From positions 62,001-126,000 of the forward strand of contig NZ_JAINRD010000007.1 in the NCBI RefSeq assembly GCF_020400605.1: DNA of 64,000 nucleotides. The letters run 5' to 3'. Shown in pieces: positions 29,441-38,137 of the stretch. Positions within the stretch are counted from its first letter, which is position 1. Every line of letters starts with the position of its first letter. The position numbers and the translations under genes were made by a program. Source of the DNA: Streptomyces aculeolatus. GTDB taxonomy: Bacteria; Actinomycetota; Actinomycetes; Streptomycetales; Streptomycetaceae. The notes under the pieces are model-generated. The model was given only the letters and a program-made list of their open reading frames with translations, was not told the DNA's origin and ran no database searches.

Positions 29441-29570
29441 TGGCCCGTACTGAGGGCCGTGGCGGCGGCCGGTGCGGGGGCTGGGGCGGTGGCTCGTACA
29501 GGGGCTGGGGCGGTGGCGCGCGCGGGGGGCTGTGGCGGGTGCGCCGTACCGGGGGTCGTGCCGCCCGGGC
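29441..29570. repeat. Degenerate minisatellite between convergent genes
   Basis: Three to four imperfect units built on GTAC-N-GGGGCTGGGGCGGTGGC lie between the LysR stop codon and the hydrolase stop codon. The 280-bp gap around it shows no gene that I can support. Confidence 0.6.
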
Positions 29571-29692
29571 CGAACTTCCCGCGCAACCTTGCCCGCACAC
29601 CCGCCCCAGGGTAGGCCGCCCCTCCGACAACGCATCCGCTCACCGCCGCACCCGCCCGCTGCCGCGTCGGCGGTGCCCCGCCGCAGCGGCCC

Positions 29693-30433
29693 CTACGCCG
29701 GGGCGAACCCGGCCGCCAGCGGCATCCGCAGGCCGATCGGCGGGGGCGCGGCGAGCGCGTCGGCGAGCGGCCTGCTGTACGGCCGGCCGAAGAGCGAGCC
29801 CCTGACGAAGTCGGCGGCCAGCGCGAGGACTTCGGGCCGGTGCTGGTGCAGCCCGTGGCCGTCGGAGTGCACCTCGAAGCGGCACACGTCGCGGTTGGCC
29901 TTCTTCGCCCGCACCGCCAGCCGGTACGACAGGTCCGGGTCGGTGCGCGCGTCGTCCGTGCCGTGCACGAGCAGCACGGTGCGCCCGCTCAACTGCCGTA
30001 CGGGCTCGGCGTCCGCCGCCTGCGCGTCCGGCAGCCACGGCGCGAGCGCCAGCACCGAGACGACCGCCTCGTGGCCGGCGGCGCGCAGCGCGGCCCGGCC
30101 GCCGACGTCGGTGCCGACCAGCGCCACCGGCACGTCCCCGTACCGCCGTACGACCTCCTCCAGCGCCCACTCCGCGTCCTGCGCGGCGTCCGCCGCCGCG
30201 CCGTTCCAGCCCCGGAAGCGGTAGTGCACGGTGTGCGCGACGAGCCCCTCGCCGCGTCCCGCGCGGCCGAGCCGGCGGGCCAGCGACCACACGGAGGCGG
30301 CGGCGAGCCGCGACGGCCGCCGGCTGCTCTCCCCCTCACCCGCGGGCAGCACCAGCGCCACCGCCTGCGCGGAGGGCGCCCCGATGGCACGTCCGAGCCG
30401 GGCGGGGCGGGTCACGCTGGTCTCCTGAGGCAT
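29693..30433 (-). CDS. Alpha/beta hydrolase with Asp at the nucleophile elbow
   Basis: 246 residues of an alpha/beta-hydrolase, dienelactone-hydrolase-like. The nucleophile elbow reads [11 protein letters not shown], so the expected Ser of G-x-S-x-G is Asp. The acid region [12 protein letters not shown] and the final His in [13 protein letters not shown] are present. An Asp nucleophile is known in haloalkane dehalogenases and epoxide hydrolases, but the rest of the sequence does not look like those. ATG 30433 fits a short Arg-rich N-terminus. It diverges from add across a gap of 500 bp. Substrate unknown. Confidence 0.75.
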   Translation of the reverse strand: MPQETSVTRPARLGRAIGAPSAQAVALVLPAGEGESSRRPSRLAAASVWSLARRLGRAGRGEGLVAHTVHYRFRGWNGAAADAAQDAEWALEEVVRRYGDVPVALVGTDVGGRAALRAAGHEAVVSVLALAPWLPDAQAADAEPVRQLSGRTVLLVHGTDDARTDPDLSYRLAVRAKKANRDVCRFEVHSDGHGLHQHRPEVLALAADFVRGSLFGRPYSRPLADALAAPPPIGLRMPLAAGFAPA

Positions 30434-30891
30434 GGCAGCACGATTCCAGATGCCGACACCCCCTGCCCAGTGGTCTGCACCACCCGGCACACGGCGACCG
30501 GGCCCTGCGCACAGTGCAGTTGCGGGACCCGGCCCGGGGCCTGGGACGGCGGCGGTCAGCGACGGGCGACGAGGACCCGCCCGCCGAGTCGGTCGCCGCG
30601 CGGCCCGGCGGTCCACCGGGGGCAACCGTGTGCTGAGGCGCGGAGGGCCGTCTCCCGGCGCCCGCGCGCCCCCTGCGCGGCGCTCCCCCCCCGGCGCCGG
30701 CCCCGCCGCCCGGGCACGCCGCCCCGCAGCTCCGAGGGCGCCGTGCCTCCTGGCCACACGCGCCGCTACGACCCGCTCCCGCCTACTCCGCTCCAGGGAT
30801 CTCCGCCCACCCGTCATCTGCCGCCTGCCCTCTCGCCGCCGCGGCACCCGGGGTCGGCGCCCGCCGCCGGGTCCCGCCGTCGGGCACCGCT
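30434..30891. other. Non-coding gap between hydrolase and add
   Basis: About 460 bp with high GC and no frame that shows a recognisable protein, signal peptide or ribosome-binding site. It should contain the hydrolase promoter at the left end. The add promoter and operator follow directly at 30892. I see no strong hairpin or repeat in between. Confidence 0.6.
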
Positions 30892-30906
30892 CTACGCGCG
30901 TAGGAT
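30892..30906 (+). promoter_or_regulatory. add promoter with nucleoside-regulon palindrome
   Basis: An exact CTACGCGCGTAG (30892-30903) whose final TAG opens a -10 element TAGGAT (30901-30906). The predicted transcript starts near 30912, about 25 bp before the add ATG. The palindrome therefore occupies the -10/spacer region, as expected of a repressor site. Confidence 0.7.
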
Positions 30907-30937
30907 GGCCCAAATCGTGACCAGAAAGGGGTGCCGC

Positions 30938-32062
30938 ATGGCGGACGACAACGGAAGGGCCACGGCCGTGCCGGACGCGGCGCGGATTCGGCGGGCGCCC
31001 AAGGTGCTGCTCCACGACCACCTCGACGGCGGCCTCCGCCCCGCCACCATCGTCGACATCGCCCGCGAGACCGGCTACGACGGGCTGCCCGAGAGCGACC
31101 CCGAGCGGCTCGGCGCCTGGTTCCGGGAGGCCGCCGACTCCGGCTCCCTGGAGCGCTACCTGGAGACCTTCGCCCACACCTGCGCCGTGATGCAGACCCG
31201 CGACGCCCTGGTGCGGGTCGCCGCCGAGTGCGCCGAGGACCTGGCCGCCGACGGCGTCGTCTACGCCGAGGTGCGCTACGCCCCCGAGCAGCACCTCCAG
31301 GGCGGGCTGAGCCTGGAGCAGGTCGTGGAGGCCGTCAACGAGGGCTTCCGCGAGGGCGAGCGGCGCGCCCACGCCGCCGGGCACCGCATCCGCATCGGCG
31401 CGCTGCTCACCGCCATGCGGCACGCCGCCCGCTCGCTGGAGATCGCCGAACTCGCCAACCGCTACCGCGACCTCGGCGTCGTCGGCTTCGACATCGCCGG
31501 CGCCGAGGCCGGCTTCCCGCCCACCCGCCACCTCGACGCCTTCGAGTACCTGAAGCGGGAGAACAACCACTTCACCATCCACGCCGGCGAGGCGTTCGGC
31601 CTGCCGTCGATCTGGCAGGCGCTGCAGTGGTGCGGCGCCGACCGGCTCGGCCACGGCGTACGGATCATCGACGACATCCACGTCGCCGAGGACGGCACCG
31701 TCAAGCTCGGCCGGCTGGCGGCGTACGTGCGCGACAAGCGGATCCCGCTGGAGCTGTGCCCCACGTCCAATCTCCAGACCGGCGCCGCCGCCTCGTACGC
31801 CGAGCACCCCATCGGGCTGCTGCGCCGGCTCTACTTCCGCGCCACGGTCAACACCGACAACCGGCTCATGAGCGGCACGAGCATGAGCCGCGAGTTCGAG
31901 GAGCTGGTGCGCACGTTCCACTACACGCTGGACGACATGCAGTGGTTCACCGTCAATGCCATGAAGTCGGCTTTCATTCCTTTCGATGAAAGACTGGCGA
32001 TGATCAATGAGGTCATCAAGCCCGGATATGCCGGGCTGAAGTCGGAGTGGCTCTTTCGCTGA
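30938..32062 (+). CDS. add: Adenosine deaminase
   Basis: 374 residues. Metal-binding and catalytic motifs are in place: [14 protein letters not shown] (two His), [13 protein letters not shown] (His and catalytic Glu), RLGHGVRI, and [14 protein letters not shown] (Asp pair, where many homologues have NTDDP). [10 protein letters not shown] is also typical. It converts adenosine and deoxyadenosine to inosine and deoxyinosine, which the purine nucleoside phosphorylase at 50559 can split. AAAGGGG lies 8 nt before the ATG. It is a single gene under the CTACGCGCGTAG palindrome. Confidence 0.95.
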   Translation: MADDNGRATAVPDAARIRRAPKVLLHDHLDGGLRPATIVDIARETGYDGLPESDPERLGAWFREAADSGSLERYLETFAHTCAVMQTRDALVRVAAECAEDLAADGVVYAEVRYAPEQHLQGGLSLEQVVEAVNEGFREGERRAHAAGHRIRIGALLTAMRHAARSLEIAELANRYRDLGVVGFDIAGAEAGFPPTRHLDAFEYLKRENNHFTIHAGEAFGLPSIWQALQWCGADRLGHGVRIIDDIHVAEDGTVKLGRLAAYVRDKRIPLELCPTSNLQTGAAASYAEHPIGLLRRLYFRATVNTDNRLMSGTSMSREFEELVRTFHYTLDDMQWFTVNAMKSAFIPFDERLAMINEVIKPGYAGLKSEWLFR

Positions 32063-32242
32063 CCGGCTCCGACCTGCGAATTCAGGTGCCTGCCCGGCCG
32101 ATTGGCGATGGTCCTACGATCCGCGGATGGGGCCGTACGGACCAACTTGCGCACCGGCGGGGCGGTCTTTGCCGCGGCGATATCCGGCCGGTTACGTTTC
32201 TCTTTGCCGCTCGATATCCGCAAGGACGAGGACCTGAATTCC

Positions 32243-32497
32243 ATGAAGACCCGCAAGATCTTCGGTACCGCACTGCTCGGCGCCGCCTTCGCCGCCGCCG
32301 CGGCGGGCACCGCCTCCGCCGCGACCGTCCCCGGCCTGCCCGACCCGGTCGGTCAGCTCACCTCCCCGCTGACGTCGGTCACCGGTGCCAACCCGGCGGC
32401 CAACGGCACCCCGGCCGCCCCCGACGCCCAGTCTCCGGGCCTCGGACAGCTCGGCGCGGTGACCAGCGCGCTTCCCGTCGGGGCCCTGCCGCTCTGA
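32243..32497 (+). CDS. Small secreted protein, unknown function
   Basis: 84 residues. A clear Sec signal peptide (MKTRKIFGTALLGAAFAAAAAG, cleavage after TASA near residue 26) precedes a mature peptide of about 58 residues rich in Pro, Ala, Gly, Leu and Val, with no Cys. The N-terminus of the mature part, ATVPGLPDPVGQL, and the lack of Cys exclude a chaplin with a disulfide or a rodlin. No known domain was recognised. A very strong terminator hairpin follows 16 bp after the stop codon, so it is probably a single abundant transcript. Confidence 0.75.
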   Translation: MKTRKIFGTALLGAAFAAAAAGTASAATVPGLPDPVGQLTSPLTSVTGANPAANGTPAAPDAQSPGLGQLGAVTSALPVGALPL

Positions 32498-32513
32498 CGC
32501 CCGTACGCACACG

Positions 32514-32550
32514 GCCGGGGCCGGCATCCGCAGCGGATGCCGGCCCCGGC
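32514..32550. terminator. 17-bp perfect hairpin terminator
   Basis: The 17-nt arms at 32514-32530 and 32534-32550 are fully complementary, start GCCGGGGCC, and enclose a 3-nt loop. The hairpin lies between two convergent genes, so it can stop transcription from both sides. Confidence 0.85.
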
Positions 32551-32573
32551 TTCGTGTCGTCGGAAGTCCGTCC

Positions 32574-32777
32574 TCACCAGGCCGGGCTGTGCTGCTTCTC
32601 CTCGCCGGGCATCATCACCCACAGCGCGAGGTAGAGCAGGAACTGCGGGCCCGGCAGCAGGCAGGACACCACGAAGACGGTACGTACGGTGGTGGGGGTC
32701 GTGTCGAAGCGCCGGGCCAGGCCCGCGCACACCCCGGCGATCATCCGGCCCTCGCGCGGTCTCGTCGGCATGGCCAT
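32574..32777 (-). CDS. PspC-domain small membrane protein
   Basis: 67 residues forming a single PspC domain: REGRMIAGVCAGLARRFDTTPTTVRTVFV followed by a transmembrane helix (SCLLPGPQFLLYLALWVMM) and a short charged tail. PspC proteins sense or respond to envelope stress. This one has the domain only, with no kinase or extra region. The ATG at 32777 is preferred over the open frame upstream, which is Arg-rich and unlike a protein N-terminus. It converges on the small secreted protein gene. Confidence 0.85.
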   Translation of the reverse strand: MAMPTRPREGRMIAGVCAGLARRFDTTPTTVRTVFVVSCLLPGPQFLLYLALWVMMPGEEKQHSPAW

Positions 32778-32868
32778 GGCTGCGTCACTCCTCGGGTCGG
32801 CGTCCGCGGCCCGTGTCGTGCGGGCCACTGATTTCACCGTAGGCACACAAGCCGGACGAAACGTCGCC

Positions 32869-33513
32869 CTACGGGGCGATCTCGACCCTGGTGATTCTCG
32901 GGGTCGGGCCCTGAGCCGTCCCGCCTCCCGTCCCGTCCCCCGTACGGTCCGGCTCCTCCGCGCCGGCCGCCTCCTCCGCGTGCGCCGCACCCGCCGCGCG
33001 GCCCGCGGGGTGCCGCCTGCGCAGCCGCGCCCGCGTGGCCGGGACCACCGCCAGATGCGCCAGCGCTATCCCCAGGATGTAGAGCAGCATCGTGTCCACG
33101 TTCGCGACCTGCCCCGGCACCGCGGTCTTCAGCAACTCGACGACCAGCGCCAGCATCGAGCCCGCGAAGACGGTACGGGCGAAGGACCCGGCTGCCGACA
33201 CCCGGAGCCGCCCGCGGATCAGCGGCAGCAGCACCCCCGCGGGGGCCAGCACGAACAGCGACTCGACGGTGTACCGCAGCGCCGCCCAGGCGTCCTCGCC
33301 GTACTCGGCGCGGATCGTCCGGAGGGGTCGCAGATTCGCCGCGTCAACCCACGGCACGGCGTTGGGGCGGAGCGTAAACCACCAGACTGCGAGCAGATGC
33401 AGGACTAGGAGGACAACGCCGGCCACCCGGATTCTCAGGGCGGTCGTCCCGCCCGTCGCATGGCGCTGCACGCAGGCAATGACGCGGCTACCGACCCGTA
33501 CGGTTCCCGTCAT
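32869..33513 (-). CDS. VanZ-family membrane protein
   Basis: 214 residues. The first part contains about four hydrophobic helices with the VanZ-type pattern: LLVLHLLAVWWFTLRP, NLRPLRTIRAEY, LFVLAPAGVLLPLI, a helix VFAGSMLALVVELLKTAV, and NVDTMLLYILGIALAHLA. The last 60 residues are hydrophilic and rich in Arg, Ala, Glu and Gly. VanZ relatives can lower teicoplanin binding, but most chromosomal members have no known role. ATG 33513 begins MTGTVR. Confidence 0.8.
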   Translation of the reverse strand: MTGTVRVGSRVIACVQRHATGGTTALRIRVAGVVLLVLHLLAVWWFTLRPNAVPWVDAANLRPLRTIRAEYGEDAWAALRYTVESLFVLAPAGVLLPLIRGRLRVSAAGSFARTVFAGSMLALVVELLKTAVPGQVANVDTMLLYILGIALAHLAVVPATRARLRRRHPAGRAAGAAHAEEAAGAEEPDRTGDGTGGGTAQGPTPRITRVEIAP

Positions 33514-33620
33514 CCGCCACCGGAGTGTGATCTTCGGTGCGGAGGCGGCGCACGGACGGCGCGCAGGCGGTGCGCGCGCCCCGCAGCCGCCGGGACCGCG
33601 CCCCCGCGGCGCGGAAAACC

Positions 33621-34175
33621 TCAGGCCGCGGGCTCGCCCACGGTGTTCTCCGGCGCCCGCAGCGCGTCGTCAGTGCAGCGGTACGTGTACGGCGGATCGC
33701 CCGCCTCCGGGCCCGCCAGCACCGCCGTGCGCTCCTCGCCCGCCGCGAACGTGCACACGATCTGCGCCAGCATCGGCGACCCCAGCCCCTGCGGATCCCG
33801 GCTGAGCCGCACCGCGCCCGCGGGATCCCCGGAAATCCGGTCTGCCACCCGCAGCCCCGAGACGGCGGTGGAGTAGCCGGCCTGCTCCTCGTCCTCGCCC
33901 GGCTCCCGCTCCAGCTCCGTCAGCAGCCGCGCCGCCAGCTCCCTGCCCGCCAGGTCCTCGGGGACGCTCCGGGGCACCGGCGCGAGCTGCGAACCGCACA
34001 CCAGGTACACCGTCCGCAGCGTCTCGCCGTCCCCCGGACTCGCCGCCGGCGACGGGCCGCCCGGCGCGCACTCCGCCCGCGACGGCGCGCTGCCCGCGTC
34101 CACGGGCACGGACGTGGGCCGGATCCCGCACCCGGTGGCCAGCACCGCGACGGCGACCGCCAGGGCCTGTGTCAA
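33621..34175 (-). CDS. Putative lipoprotein downstream of afsQ2
   Basis: About 184 residues from TTG 34175. The start lies inside the terminal inverted repeat at 34162-34183, and no ATG or GTG is available in frame between it and the middle of that element. The signal peptide LTQALAVAVAVLATGC has a lipobox but no Arg or Lys before its hydrophobic core, which is unusual. The mature part includes TVYLVCGSQLAPVPR and a C-terminal YTYRCTDDALR, weakly suggestive of a GerMN-like envelope lipoprotein. It lies downstream of afsQ1-afsQ2. Insertion of the repeat probably replaced the original N-terminus. Confidence 0.6.
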   Translation of the reverse strand: MTQALAVAVAVLATGCGIRPTSVPVDAGSAPSRAECAPGGPSPAASPGDGETLRTVYLVCGSQLAPVPRSVPEDLAGRELAARLLTELEREPGEDEEQAGYSTAVSGLRVADRISGDPAGAVRLSRDPQGLGSPMLAQIVCTFAAGEERTAVLAGPEAGDPPYTYRCTDDALRAPENTVGEPAA

Positions 34176-34338
34176 AAGTCCCGTCGTCCGCCCGCAGGGC
34201 GGGCGCCGCGGCGTCTGGTGCGGTGCATCGCAAGGCGGAGCGTCGTCCGCATACCGGGTCGTATTCGGACGATGCGACAACGCAGCGAGGTGCCGTGCCA
34301 GGCGTCGCGGCGCAGGCGGGACTTTCGACACAGGCCCT
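34162..34338. repeat. MITE-like element with 22-bp terminal inverted repeats
   Basis: The segment at 34162-34183 (starting AGGGCCTGTGTC) is repeated in inverted orientation at 34317-34338 with 21 of 22 bases matching. Inside, a weaker second level of symmetry continues: GCGCCGCGGCGTCTGG on the left has an imperfect inverted match on the right. The total is 177 bp with no transposase. It sits between afsQ2 and the lipoprotein gene and supplies the latter's start codon. I found no other copy in the window. Confidence 0.7.
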
Positions 34339-34375
34339 AGGGCCGCGAAGACCGGCCGGTTCGAGGCTGCCGCCC

Positions 34376-35923
34376 TCACTCGTCCTCCTGCTCCAGGGCC
34401 TCCGCCGCCGCCGACGAGTCCCGCGGCAGCCGCAGCGTGAACACCGCCCCGCCCGCCGGGTCGTTGGCCGCGGTGATCGTACCGCCGTGGATCCGTGCGC
34501 TCTCCACCGCGATGGACAGCCCGAGGCCGCTGCCGTCGGAGCGCGGGCGCGCGGTGTCCGCCTTGTAGAACCGGTCGAAGACGTGCGGCAGCACCTCGGC
34601 CGGGATGCCGGGGCCGTTGTCCTTGACCTCGATCAGCAGATCGCCGGCGGTGGGTGCGTCCGCCGTGGTTCGCACCGAGACGCGCACGGGGGAGCCGCCG
34701 TGCTTGAGCGCGTTGCCGATGAGGTTGGCGAGGATCACGTCGAGGCGCCGCGGGTCCAGCCGCGCGACGATGCCGCGGTCGGCGTCCAGCTCCACCGCGT
34801 CCAGCCAGGCCCGGGCGTCGATGCACGCGGTGACCTGGTCGGCGACGTCGACGTCGTCGAGGACGAGCCGGGCGGTGCCCGCGTCGAAGCGGGTCACCTC
34901 CATCAGGTTCTCCACCAGGTCGTTGAGCCGCCGGGTCTCCTGCACCACGAGCTGCACCGCGGGCGCGATCATCGGGTCCAGGTTCTCCTGCTCCTCCTCC
35001 AGTACCTCGGACACCGCGGTCATCGCGGTCAGCGGCGTCCGCAGCTCGTGCGACATGTCCGCCACGAACCGCCGGCTGGACTTCTCCCGCTCGCTCAGCT
35101 CCTCCACCCGCTTCTGGAGCCGCTCCGCGGTCTGGTTGAACGTCCGCGACAGGTCCGCCAGTTCGTCGGTGCCGGTGACCCGCAGCCGGGTGTCGAGCTT
35201 GCCCTCGCCGAGCCGCCGCGCCGCCTCGCCGAGCCGCTGCACGGGCCGCAGCACCGTGGACGCGGCGCCCTGCGCGAGCAGCGCGGAGCCGATGAGGGAC
35301 AGGCCGGTCGCGATGCCCAGCGACCAGGCCAGCGAGTTGAGGTCCCGGCGCTCGGAGTCCAGCGACTTGAACATGTAGCCGGTCCAGTCGGTCCCGATCA
35401 CCCGGGCACCGCCGACGAGGTACGGCGTCCCGTCCATCGTCACCCGCTGCCAGTACAGGTGGTACGGCCACTTGCCGTCGTCGCGCCGCTGGTCGACCGC
35501 CGTCTTCAGGGTCTTCGGCACGTCGTGCAGCGTGAACGACGGGTCGGAGCGCTCCACGCAGCCCGGCTCACCGCCGCTGCCACCGCCGCCGGAAATCAAT
35601 ATGACGTCGAAGTTCTGCGTGGTGCTCGACAGCCGCCGCGCGGCCTTGGCGAGGTCGGTGCAGCCGGCCCGCAGGTCCAGCTCGCCGCCCTCGTCCTGCA
35701 GCGACTCCCGGAAGTCCTTCAGCGACGCGTCCTGCGTGCGGGTGAGCACGGAGTCCCGGTTCAGCCAGTACGCGATGCCGGCCACCGACACCGCCGAGAC
35801 CAGCGCCACCAGCGCGAACACGATGACCAGACGCAGTCGCAGGCTGATCCAGCGCAGCAGCCCCGCCGCCCAGCCGCGTACGAGCCCCTGCCGCCCCGGC
35901 GCGTCGGCGGGGCCCGGACTCAC
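34376..35923 (-). CDS. afsQ2: Sensor histidine kinase AfsQ2
   Basis: 515 residues. Two transmembrane helices (about residues 28-50, LVIVFALVALVSAVSVAGIA, and about 180-205) flank a periplasmic sensor domain of about 130 residues with two Cys. A HAMP linker follows, then the H-box FVADMSHELRTPLTAM, an N-box (NLIGNALKHG) and G-boxes (DNGPGIP, GSGLGLSI). The GTG start overlaps the afsQ1 stop codon (GTGA). With AfsQ1 it forms a two-component system that in S. coelicolor acts on antibiotic production and nitrogen use. The gene symbol rests on sequence pattern plus the divergent sigQ. Confidence 0.88.
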   Translation of the reverse strand: MSPGPADAPGRQGLVRGWAAGLLRWISLRLRLVIVFALVALVSAVSVAGIAYWLNRDSVLTRTQDASLKDFRESLQDEGGELDLRAGCTDLAKAARRLSSTTQNFDVILISGGGGSGGEPGCVERSDPSFTLHDVPKTLKTAVDQRRDDGKWPYHLYWQRVTMDGTPYLVGGARVIGTDWTGYMFKSLDSERRDLNSLAWSLGIATGLSLIGSALLAQGAASTVLRPVQRLGEAARRLGEGKLDTRLRVTGTDELADLSRTFNQTAERLQKRVEELSEREKSSRRFVADMSHELRTPLTAMTAVSEVLEEEQENLDPMIAPAVQLVVQETRRLNDLVENLMEVTRFDAGTARLVLDDVDVADQVTACIDARAWLDAVELDADRGIVARLDPRRLDVILANLIGNALKHGGSPVRVSVRTTADAPTAGDLLIEVKDNGPGIPAEVLPHVFDRFYKADTARPRSDGSGLGLSIAVESARIHGGTITAANDPAGGAVFTLRLPRDSSAAAEALEQEDE

Positions 35924-36597
35924 GAGGGCGGATCCAGCCGGTAGCCCACACCGCGCACGGTCTTGATCAGGGTCGGCGCGGACGGCACGTCCTCGACCTT
36001 CGCGCGCAGCCGCTGTACGCAGGCGTCGACCAGCCGGGAGTCGCCCAGGTAGTCGTGCTCCCAGACGAGCTGGAGCAGCTGCTGGCGGGAGAGCGCCTGG
36101 CCGGGCCTGCGGCTCAGCTCCAGCAGCAACCGCAGCTCCGTCGGCGTCAGTTGCAGATGCTCGCCGTCCTTGGTGACGGTCATCGCCGAGCGGTCGATCA
36201 CGACGTTCCCGTAGGTCGCCGAGTCGGTCGTCTCCCGCTCGCCGCGGCGCAGCACCGCGCGGATCCGGGCGTCGAGCACCCGCCCCTGCACGGGCTTGAC
36301 GACATAGTCGTCGGCGCCCGACTCCAGCCCGACCACCACGTCGATGTCGTCGCTGCGCGCGGTCAGCAGGATGATCGGCAACTGGTCGGTGCGGCGGATG
36401 CGCCGGCACACCTCGAAGCCGTCGATGCCGGGCAGCATCACATCCAGCACGATCAGGTCGGGCCGCTGCTCGCGCAGCAGCTTGAGCCCGTCCTCACCGG
36501 TCGCCGCGGTGGTCACGCGGTGGCCCTGGCGGGAGAGGGACATCTCCAGCGCGGTGCGGATGGCGTCGTCGTCCTCGATCAGCAACAGAGAAGGCAC
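35920..36597 (-). CDS. afsQ1: Response regulator AfsQ1 (OmpR/PhoB type)
   Basis: 225 residues. The receiver domain starts VPSLLLIEDDDAIRTAL, has the phospho-acceptor Asp in LIVLDVMLPG, the Thr in LLTARSDD and the Lys in YVVKPVQ. The C-terminal winged helix includes LTPTELRLLLELSRRPGQ and the RLVDACVQRLRAKVED recognition region. GTG 36597 gives the expected length. It is coupled to afsQ2 and divergent from sigQ, with 211 bp between the two start codons. A half-conserved AfsQ1-type box lies in that gap. Confidence 0.9.
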   Translation of the reverse strand: MPSLLLIEDDDAIRTALEMSLSRQGHRVTTAATGEDGLKLLREQRPDLIVLDVMLPGIDGFEVCRRIRRTDQLPIILLTARSDDIDVVVGLESGADDYVVKPVQGRVLDARIRAVLRRGERETTDSATYGNVVIDRSAMTVTKDGEHLQLTPTELRLLLELSRRPGQALSRQQLLQLVWEHDYLGDSRLVDACVQRLRAKVEDVPSAPTLIKTVRGVGYRLDPPS

Positions 36598-36686
36598 CGG
36601 GTCATTCTGGCAGGGCGCGCCGGAAGGGGCGAGTTCGCCGTCATCACGGGCTTCGGGAGGGGCCGTGTAAGGGGCAGGGACCCCCT

Positions 36687-36702
36687 GTTGCACGCCTGTG
36701 AC
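36687..36702 (-). promoter_or_regulatory. Candidate AfsQ1-binding direct repeat
   Basis: On the minus strand GTCAC-N6-GCAAC (36702-36687) matches the reported AfsQ1 pattern GTnAC-N6-GTnAC except for one base in the second half. It lies about 90 bp before afsQ1 and 107 bp before sigQ. Confidence 0.4.
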
Positions 36703-36808
36703 AGTCGGCGGACAGCGCGATGAAGTCGGGACGCCAGGATTCTGGACGTCGGGCAAGCCCGGCACAGCAAAGCCGACCGAAGCAGACTCCACCGACGGGG
36801 GGCGTGAG

Positions 36809-37684
36809 ATGAACGCACTGCACGACAGCACCACCAGCGCAGCGGTTCAGACACGCCTGCACGCCAAGGGGGGGAGTGCTGAGGGGATGGCTCCCGGCCG
36901 CGCCACGCGCGGTACGGGGGAGTCCGGTGCCGCGAACGCGCGGGGGTGTGGTCGCGGCACCGGGCGTCGTCCTCCGTACATGGTCGCGATCGCGGGCAGC
37001 ACGGGCCCCGGGGGGACCGGCGCGAAGCCGGCGGGGAACGGGCAGACCGCGGACCCGGGGGGGAACGGGGGAAACGGGGGGGACGGCGGGAGGAAGAAGG
37101 CGTACGGAGAGGTGCCGGGGGAAACGGTCGGCACGCAGGCCGGGGCCGCCGCGGAGGCTGACAGCACCGCGGCGTTCACCGCCTACGTGGCCGAGCGGCG
37201 CGCCTCTCTGTACGCCACCGCCTACCACCTGACCGGCGACCGGTTCGAGGCGGAGGACCTGCTGCAGAGCGCACTGTTCTCCACCTACCGGGCGTGGGAC
37301 CGGATCAGCGACAAGGCCGCGGTGGGGGGCTACCTCCGCCGCACGATGACGAACCTGCACATCAGCGCTTGGCGCCGGCGCAAGCTCGCGGAGTACCCGA
37401 CCGAGGAACTCCCCGAGGCGCCGGGGGAGTCGGACGCCATGCGCGGCACGGAACTGCGCACGGTGCTCTGGCAGGCGCTGGCGCGGCTGCCCGAGATGCA
37501 GCGCACGATGCTTGTGCTGCGTTACTACGAGGGCAGGACCGACCCGGAGATCGCCGACGTGCTGGGGATCAGCGTGGGGACCGTCAAGAGCAGCATCTGG
37601 CGCTCGCTGCGCCGGCTGCGCGACGACGAGGCGCTGAGCTTCGGGCGGGACCGGGAGGAGTCGTTCGAGGAGCTCGTGGCCTGA
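36809..37684 (+). CDS. sigQ: ECF-type sigma factor SigQ
   Basis: 291 residues. The last 175 hold sigma-70 region 2 (YATAYHLTGDRFEAEDLLQSAL, KAAVGGYLRRTMTNLHISAW) and region 4 (LARLPEMQRTMLVLRYYEG, DPEIADVLGISVGTVKSSIW). The first 110 residues start MNALHDSTTSAA and are otherwise low-complexity, with a Gly/Asn/Asp stretch encoded by long G-runs (37050-37085). It is divergent from afsQ1, the arrangement known in S. coelicolor, where SigQ opposes AfsQ1 on antibiotic genes. ATG 36809 is used because its first residues are conserved in SigQ as I recall it; the low-complexity part may be a local expansion. Confidence 0.88.
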   Translation: MNALHDSTTSAAVQTRLHAKGGSAEGMAPGRATRGTGESGAANARGCGRGTGRRPPYMVAIAGSTGPGGTGAKPAGNGQTADPGGNGGNGGDGGRKKAYGEVPGETVGTQAGAAAEADSTAAFTAYVAERRASLYATAYHLTGDRFEAEDLLQSALFSTYRAWDRISDKAAVGGYLRRTMTNLHISAWRRRKLAEYPTEELPEAPGESDAMRGTELRTVLWQALARLPEMQRTMLVLRYYEGRTDPEIADVLGISVGTVKSSIWRSLRRLRDDEALSFGRDREESFEELVA

Positions 37685-38137
37685 GGGGGACGATGACCGG
37701 GGACGGGGGAACCCGGGGCCACGGGAGGGGAACAACGGGGGAAATCGGGGGATAAGGGGGGGAATCGGGGGAGCGGGGGGAGACCACGAGACCGTACGGG
37801 GGCTGGGGGGCACCCGGGGACTCGGGGGATCGGGGGACGAGGCGGGGCCGGACGCGCGGGGGGTGCGTCCGGCCCCACCTCGTGCGCGGGGCGCGCGGGT
37901 GCCGCGCCGGCCGGGCCGCGACAGCTGCGGCGCCAGGCCGTCCACCGGCTGCCGCGCCGGGCGCGCGGGCGGCGTGCGGGCGCGGCGTACGGGCGGATAC
38001 GGGCGCGGGCGGCGCGGGTAGCCGGCCGTCCACCGGCGCGCGCGGGGGCGGCGCGGGCGCGCACCTCGCGGTGCCCGCCCGCGCCTGCGGTCTCCGCGCA
38101 CGCGGCCCGTACGCCCCGCAGCCCCGGACGGAGGCCG
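37685..38137. other. Non-coding gap with dense G-tracts
   Basis: The first 180 bp after sigQ (about 37689-37865) carry more than fifteen runs of four or more G on the plus strand at short spacing, which gives strong G-quadruplex potential. The remaining 270 bp are very GC-rich and include GCCGTCCACCGGC twice (near 37936 and 38025). No gene is supported in the gap. Confidence 0.7.

Noticed and set aside
30432..30920. Plus-strand frame of about 160 codons before add
   Set aside because: Pro/Arg/Gly-rich, no ribosome-binding site, and it would run across the add promoter and operator.
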